From Calditrichia bacterium (GTDB taxonomy: Bacteria > Calditrichota > Calditrichia > RBG-13-44-9): 7,089 bases of DNA. Below, one piece after another: positions 4,160-7,089 of this stretch. Positions within the stretch are counted from its first letter, which is position 1, and each line of letters begins with the position of its first letter. The position numbers and the translations under genes were made by a program. The stretch is from NCBI GenBank assembly GCA_026991005.1, contig JALXCH010000182.1, forward strand, positions 1-7,089, written 5' to 3'. Below the pieces are notes generated by a model, which ran no database searches, was not told the DNA's origin, and saw nothing but the letters and a program-made list of their open reading frames with translations.

Positions 4160-5308
4160 GTGCAACAAGAAGCGAACAGGCGAAAAATAGCTATTATCCA
4201 CGATTGGCTTACCGGAATGCGCGGCGGCGAAAAGGTGCTGGAGGCAATTCTGGATATTTACCCCGATAGCGAAATCTTTACCCTGCTTCACAATCCCGGT
4301 TCGGTTTCCGAAAAGATAGAATCCCATCCAATTCACACGTCCTTCGTTAACCGACTGCCGGGCAAAAGCACCCGCTACCGACACTATCTCCCGCTTTTTC
4401 CCACCGCCATCGAGCTGTTCGACCTGAAAGCGTATGACCTGATTCTTTCCACCTCCCACTGCGTCGCCAAAGGGGTCATCACCCCGCCACATGCCCTGCA
4501 CATTGCCTACCTGCACACGCCCATGCGCTATGTGTGGGACATGTACCCGGAATATTTCGGGCCGGGACAAACCGGTTGGCTGAGTGGTAAACTCATTCCT
4601 CTCTTTGCCAACTACCTGCGGATATGGGATGTTACCAGCAGCAATCGGGTGGATTGGTTCCTGGCGAACTCGGGTCATGTGGCGCGGCGCATTAAACGCT
4701 ATTACGGACGGAACGCCACGGTTGTGCATCCACCGGTTGATGTACATCAATTCCGGCCGGTGTCCACCCATCAGGGGTACTACCTCATCGTTTCCGCTTT
4801 GGTGCCATACAAAAAAGTGGATTTAGCCATTCAAGCATTCAATCGCCTGAAATATCGTCTGGTGGTGGTGGGCAGGGGACCGGAATTGCCGCGGCTGCAA
4901 AAAATGGCTGGTTCCACCATTGAATTTGTGGACTGGCAGAGTCCCGAGAAACTGCAGGAATACTACGGCGGTTGTAAAGCGTTAATTTTCCCGGGAGAGG
5001 AGGATTTTGGTATAGTACCGGTGGAAGCCATGGCCTGCGGAAAACCGGTCATTGCTTTTGGGCGAGGCGGAGCGCGGGAAACGGTACTATCGGTGCAGGG
5101 AACCGAAGGAAAGGGAACCGGGTTATTTTTCCACCAGCAAACGGTGGAAGCGCTTATTCAGGCGGTTCAGGAAAGCGAGTCCATCCCCTGGGATGCGGCA
5201 TTTATTCGCCGCCATGCCGAGCAGTTCTCCCGGGAGCGCTTCCAGCAGGCGTATCAGGATTTTGTGGAACGAAAATGGCGGGAGTTCCAGGCACAGGAGC
5301 AAAAATGA
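4160..5308 (+). CDS. GT4-family glycosyltransferase, WbaZ-like
   Basis: This is a retaining GT-B glycosyltransferase, probably moving a sugar (mannose in the WbaZ group) from a nucleotide donor to a lipid-linked oligosaccharide at the inner face of the cytoplasmic membrane. The 382 residues match family length. The N-terminal acceptor domain opens IIHDWLTGMRGGEKVLE (12-28) and contains YLHTPMRYVWDMY (117-129), both hallmarks of the WbaZ-like subgroup. The donor domain begins near YLIVSALVPYKKVDLAIQAF (208-227) and carries the E-x7-E motif E281...E289 in EEDFGIVPVEAMACGKPVIA. No signal peptide or transmembrane helix is visible. The start is GTG 4160, preceded by CGGGAG (4149-4154) at five bases. 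Its TGA overlaps the next gene's ATG, so the two are co-translated. The exact donor and linkage cannot be read from sequence. Confidence 0.92.
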   Translation: MQQEANRRKIAIIHDWLTGMRGGEKVLEAILDIYPDSEIFTLLHNPGSVSEKIESHPIHTSFVNRLPGKSTRYRHYLPLFPTAIELFDLKAYDLILSTSHCVAKGVITPPHALHIAYLHTPMRYVWDMYPEYFGPGQTGWLSGKLIPLFANYLRIWDVTSSNRVDWFLANSGHVARRIKRYYGRNATVVHPPVDVHQFRPVSTHQGYYLIVSALVPYKKVDLAIQAFNRLKYRLVVVGRGPELPRLQKMAGSTIEFVDWQSPEKLQEYYGGCKALIFPGEEDFGIVPVEAMACGKPVIAFGRGGARETVLSVQGTEGKGTGLFFHQQTVEALIQAVQESESIPWDAAFIRRHAEQFSRERFQQAYQDFVERKWREFQAQEQK

Positions 5309-6771
5309 GCCAGAAAAACATCTACAAACGCAACTTGCTCATCCCGGCACTCAAGATTCTCAGCGATGCCCTGGCCATCGAAGCCGCCTTCCTGTTTTCC
5401 TTTTACCTGCGCTTTTACTCTCCGCTTACCCGCATTTTTCCGGTCACCAAAGGATATCCACCTTTCTCCGGCTATCTCGCCGCCTCTCTCATTCTTCTGG
5501 CAATTTACCTCATTATTTTCAGCGTATTTCGCTCTTACCGCAGCCGTTATTTTTCTACTTTCTCCCATGATATTACGGTGGTATTTAAAACCTGCTTTCT
5601 GGGTATTTTGTTTGCCATGAGCGGCGCCTTCCTGTATCGGGGATTTTCCTACTCCCGTTTAACCATGTTGCTGGTGTACCTGAATACCAATTTATTTCTG
5701 TTAATTTCCCGGTACTTTTTTCACCGCCTTCGGCGTCATTTTATGAAACGCGGTTACGGAATGCGGCGGGTTATTCTGGTGGGTACCCCATCTCAACTTC
5801 CGGGTATTTTTTCCCGCTTGCACCAAGCAAACCACTTGCGTGGAGCAAACCACTTGGACGGGGCAGGTCACTTGCGTGGGGCAGGTCCGGCCGGATTCCA
5901 GTTTCAGGGCTATTTGAGTGAACATCCCGTGTCAGAGCTTGATTTGCCCTATCTGGGAACTCCCGGAGAAGTAGCAGCGGTGGTGGAGAAGATGCATCCC
6001 GATGCCCTCCTGCTGGTCTTCGATGCCCGGGAGCATCAGCAGGTTCTTTCCATATTGCAGGCAACCGAAGGTCGCAATGTGGAGTTGTTCTACGTTCCGG
6101 ATGTGCTGGACATGATGACCTCCCGCCCCCGTACTCTGGAGATCGGCGGGCTTCCTCTGTTGCAACTGAAGAGCGAACCTTTCTCCGGCTGGCAGGGATT
6201 CCTGAAACGTTCCTTCGATCTGCTGGTTTCGGCTACGGCTCTCATTGTGCTGGCCCCCCTTTTTTTACTCATTGCGTTAATCATCAAACTCACCTCTCCC
6301 GGGCCCGTTTTTTACCGCCAGCAGCGGGTGGGGCTGGATGGCCGCGAATTCACCATGCTTAAATTTCGCTCCATGGTGGTGGATGCCGAAAAACACACCG
6401 GTCCCGTGTGGGCACAGAAAAACGATCCCCGGGTTACTCCCATTGGCCGTTTCCTGCGCCGCACCAGCCTGGATGAGCTTCCCCAGCTCATTAATGTATT
6501 AAAAGGGGAGATGAGTCTGGTGGGACCGCGACCGGAACGAAAGGTATTCGTGGAGCAGTTCCAGCGGCATATTCCTAAATATGCCGAGCGCCACCGCGTG
6601 CGCAGCGGAATGACCGGCTGGGCACAGGTGAATGGCCTGCGGGGTCAATCCCCCATCGAAGAACGCACCCGTTACGATGTGTATTACATCGAAAATTGGT
6701 CCCTCTGGTTCGACATAAAAATCATTCTTCTGACCTTCGTCGCCATTGTGAAGGGGGAAAACGCCTATTAA
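5305..6771 (+). CDS. Polyprenyl-phosphate sugar-1-phosphate transferase (WbaP/WcaJ family)
   Basis: This integral membrane enzyme transfers a hexose-1-phosphate from a UDP-sugar to undecaprenyl phosphate, the first committed step of exopolysaccharide, capsule or O-antigen synthesis. The 488 residues contain about four N-terminal transmembrane segments (near 16-36, 55-75, 94-111, 118-136), a soluble Rossmann-like middle domain starting at RRVILVGTP (154-162), and the catalytic bacterial sugar transferase domain. That domain begins KRSFD (301-305) and a re-entrant hydrophobic hairpin. It carries the catalytic Asp-Glu pair D390-E391 in TSLDELPQLINVLKGEMSLV, followed by GPRPE (407-411), and ends in the typical GENAY. 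The ATG at 5305 is chosen because AGGAG (5295-5299) precedes it by five bases and it overlaps the upstream TGA. A start 30 bases further upstream lacks these features. Odd point: an 18-bp in-frame repeat in the middle domain. Confidence 0.94.
   Translation: MSQKNIYKRNLLIPALKILSDALAIEAAFLFSFYLRFYSPLTRIFPVTKGYPPFSGYLAASLILLAIYLIIFSVFRSYRSRYFSTFSHDITVVFKTCFLGILFAMSGAFLYRGFSYSRLTMLLVYLNTNLFLLISRYFFHRLRRHFMKRGYGMRRVILVGTPSQLPGIFSRLHQANHLRGANHLDGAGHLRGAGPAGFQFQGYLSEHPVSELDLPYLGTPGEVAAVVEKMHPDALLLVFDAREHQQVLSILQATEGRNVELFYVPDVLDMMTSRPRTLEIGGLPLLQLKSEPFSGWQGFLKRSFDLLVSATALIVLAPLFLLIALIIKLTSPGPVFYRQQRVGLDGREFTMLKFRSMVVDAEKHTGPVWAQKNDPRVTPIGRFLRRTSLDELPQLINVLKGEMSLVGPRPERKVFVEQFQRHIPKYAERHRVRSGMTGWAQVNGLRGQSPIEERTRYDVYYIENWSLWFDIKIILLTFVAIVKGENAY
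5826..5879 (+). repeat. In-frame 18-bp tandem repeat in the phosphotransferase gene
   Basis: Three units of AGCAAACCACTTGCGTGG type stand head to tail (5826-5843, 5844-5861, 5862-5879), and the start of a fourth follows. Units 1 and 2 differ at two bases, and unit 3 differs from unit 1 by three A-to-G changes. They encode ANHLRG, ANHLDG, AGHLRG, then AG (residues 175 onward), a hydrophilic insert in the variable middle domain before the catalytic domain. Because 18 bp is six codons, copy number can change without a frameshift. Confidence 0.85.
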
Positions 6772-6801
6772 TCCTTCCCTGTTTTCAGCAACAACTTTTT
6801 C

Positions 6802-6820
6802 CCTGGGGCTTCGCTCCAGG
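6802..6820 (-). repeat. Inverted, diverged copy of the GAA-triloop REP hairpin
   Basis: On the minus strand CCTGGAGC-GAA-GCCCCAGG folds into an 8-bp stem with one U-G pair and the same GAA loop as the middle hairpin at 3713-3731. The flanks also match: GGACAG lies just before it and GGGAAAA just after it in both copies. It lies 31 bases after the phosphotransferase stop, where such hairpins often protect or punctuate mRNA 3' ends. Confidence 0.6.
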
Positions 6821-6998
6821 CTATCTGTCCGTTAGGATGCTGCCTATCCGAAAGATCCTGCCTGTGTACTCCTTTTTCTGCTATTTCTATATCTACATTT
6901 TCTTTCTATCGCTTGCGAGGATTTACTACGGTTTATTTTGTGAAATATCATCCCGTCCCCTCCGCATTGGCGTCAACTTAATATCCCAGTAATTGAAA

Positions 6999-7024
6999 GT
7001 AATTGATTCGATCATTACGTTTTT
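6999..7024 (+). terminator. Weak intrinsic terminator candidate after the polysaccharide pair
   Basis: GTAA(T)TGAT pairs with ATCATTAC across a TCG loop (6999-7018), with one bulged T, and is followed by G and TTTTT (7020-7024). The stem is AT-rich and therefore weak. Its position about 230 bases after the stop fits an operon end, but transcription could also continue to genes outside the window. Confidence 0.35.
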
Positions 7025-7089
7025 CATAGGTGCAATAATAAGTTATTCGGTCAAAATATTTTTCCAAAAACATTTCAGGATAAGTTAAA

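Larger units (their letters stand above)
6772..7089. other. Non-coding 3' flank of the polysaccharide pair
   Basis: No convincing gene is seen to the right edge. The stretch holds an inverted REP-like hairpin, a TCGCTTGCGA palindrome near 6909, an AGTAATTGA direct repeat (6988-6996 and 6998-7006) and a weak terminator. It becomes AT-rich after 6985. The next gene of a polysaccharide locus, if there is one, must begin beyond the window. Confidence 0.6.

Noticed and set aside
4055..4771. 238-codon minus-strand frame opposite the glycosyltransferase
   Set aside because: It is antisense to a clear GT4 gene and ends in the translated low-complexity TTTGGAATT tract.
5275..5304. Upstream ATG at 5275 for the phosphotransferase
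   Set aside because: The ATG at 5305 has AGGAG at five-base spacing and an ATGA overlap with the preceding gene; the earlier ATG has no good ribosome binding site and would add ten atypical residues.
5826..5879. CRISPR-like array
   Set aside because: Units are 18 bp with no spacers and lie in frame within a coding sequence.
6696..6992. 98-codon plus-strand frame at the end of the phosphotransferase
   Set aside because: It begins inside the real gene in another frame and then translates the REP-like hairpin and AT-rich flank; no ribosome binding site or family resemblance.

Overview
The window looks like chromosomal DNA of a Gram-negative environmental bacterium. GC content is moderate in the genes and low between them. 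Intergenic spaces hold several kinds of dispersed repeat (CATTCTGAG-type, GAA-triloop REP-like hairpins, degenerate TTTGGAA tracts) of the sort common in FCB-group and related lineages such as Calditrichota, Ignavibacteria and KSB1. That placement is an inference from style and was not tested against any database.

Layout: (1) 3-461 is the 3' part of the Obg-family ribosome-associated GTPase gene, entering from the left edge. (2) 462-856 is a spacer with a strong A/T-capped hairpin and a CATTCTGAG-type dispersed repeat. (3) 857-1969 is dprA, complete. (4) 1970-3510 is an accessory module. A perfect 12-bp inverted repeat precedes what I read as the beheaded C-terminal end of one DUF1670-type protein, which overlaps by ATGA an intact 278-residue DUF1670-type protein with several helix-turn-helix segments. 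Another GGGTAA/TTACCC hairpin and a minus-strand intrinsic terminator with no recognisable gene follow it. (5) 3511-4159 is a gene-free repeat island holding an 18-codon ORF with an excellent ribosome binding site, three tandem GAA-triloop hairpins, AT-rich GAATTATGAATT elements and a long TTTGGAATT-type tract. (6) 4160-6771 is a two-gene, translationally coupled operon: a WbaZ-like GT4 glycosyltransferase and a polyprenyl-phosphate sugar phosphotransferase (WbaP/WcaJ type), probably the start of an exopolysaccharide or O-antigen locus. (7) 6772-7089 holds an inverted copy of the GAA-triloop hairpin and a weak terminator.

Functionally, Obg and DprA are unrelated housekeeping proteins (ribosome assembly/stress, and RecA loading on incoming single-stranded DNA). 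The phosphotransferase would put the first sugar on undecaprenyl phosphate, and the glycosyltransferase would add a later sugar to the lipid-linked chain. The DUF1670 module sits between the housekeeping and polysaccharide blocks, bordered by hairpins and repeats. It is the least understood part of the window and the best candidate for something undescribed.
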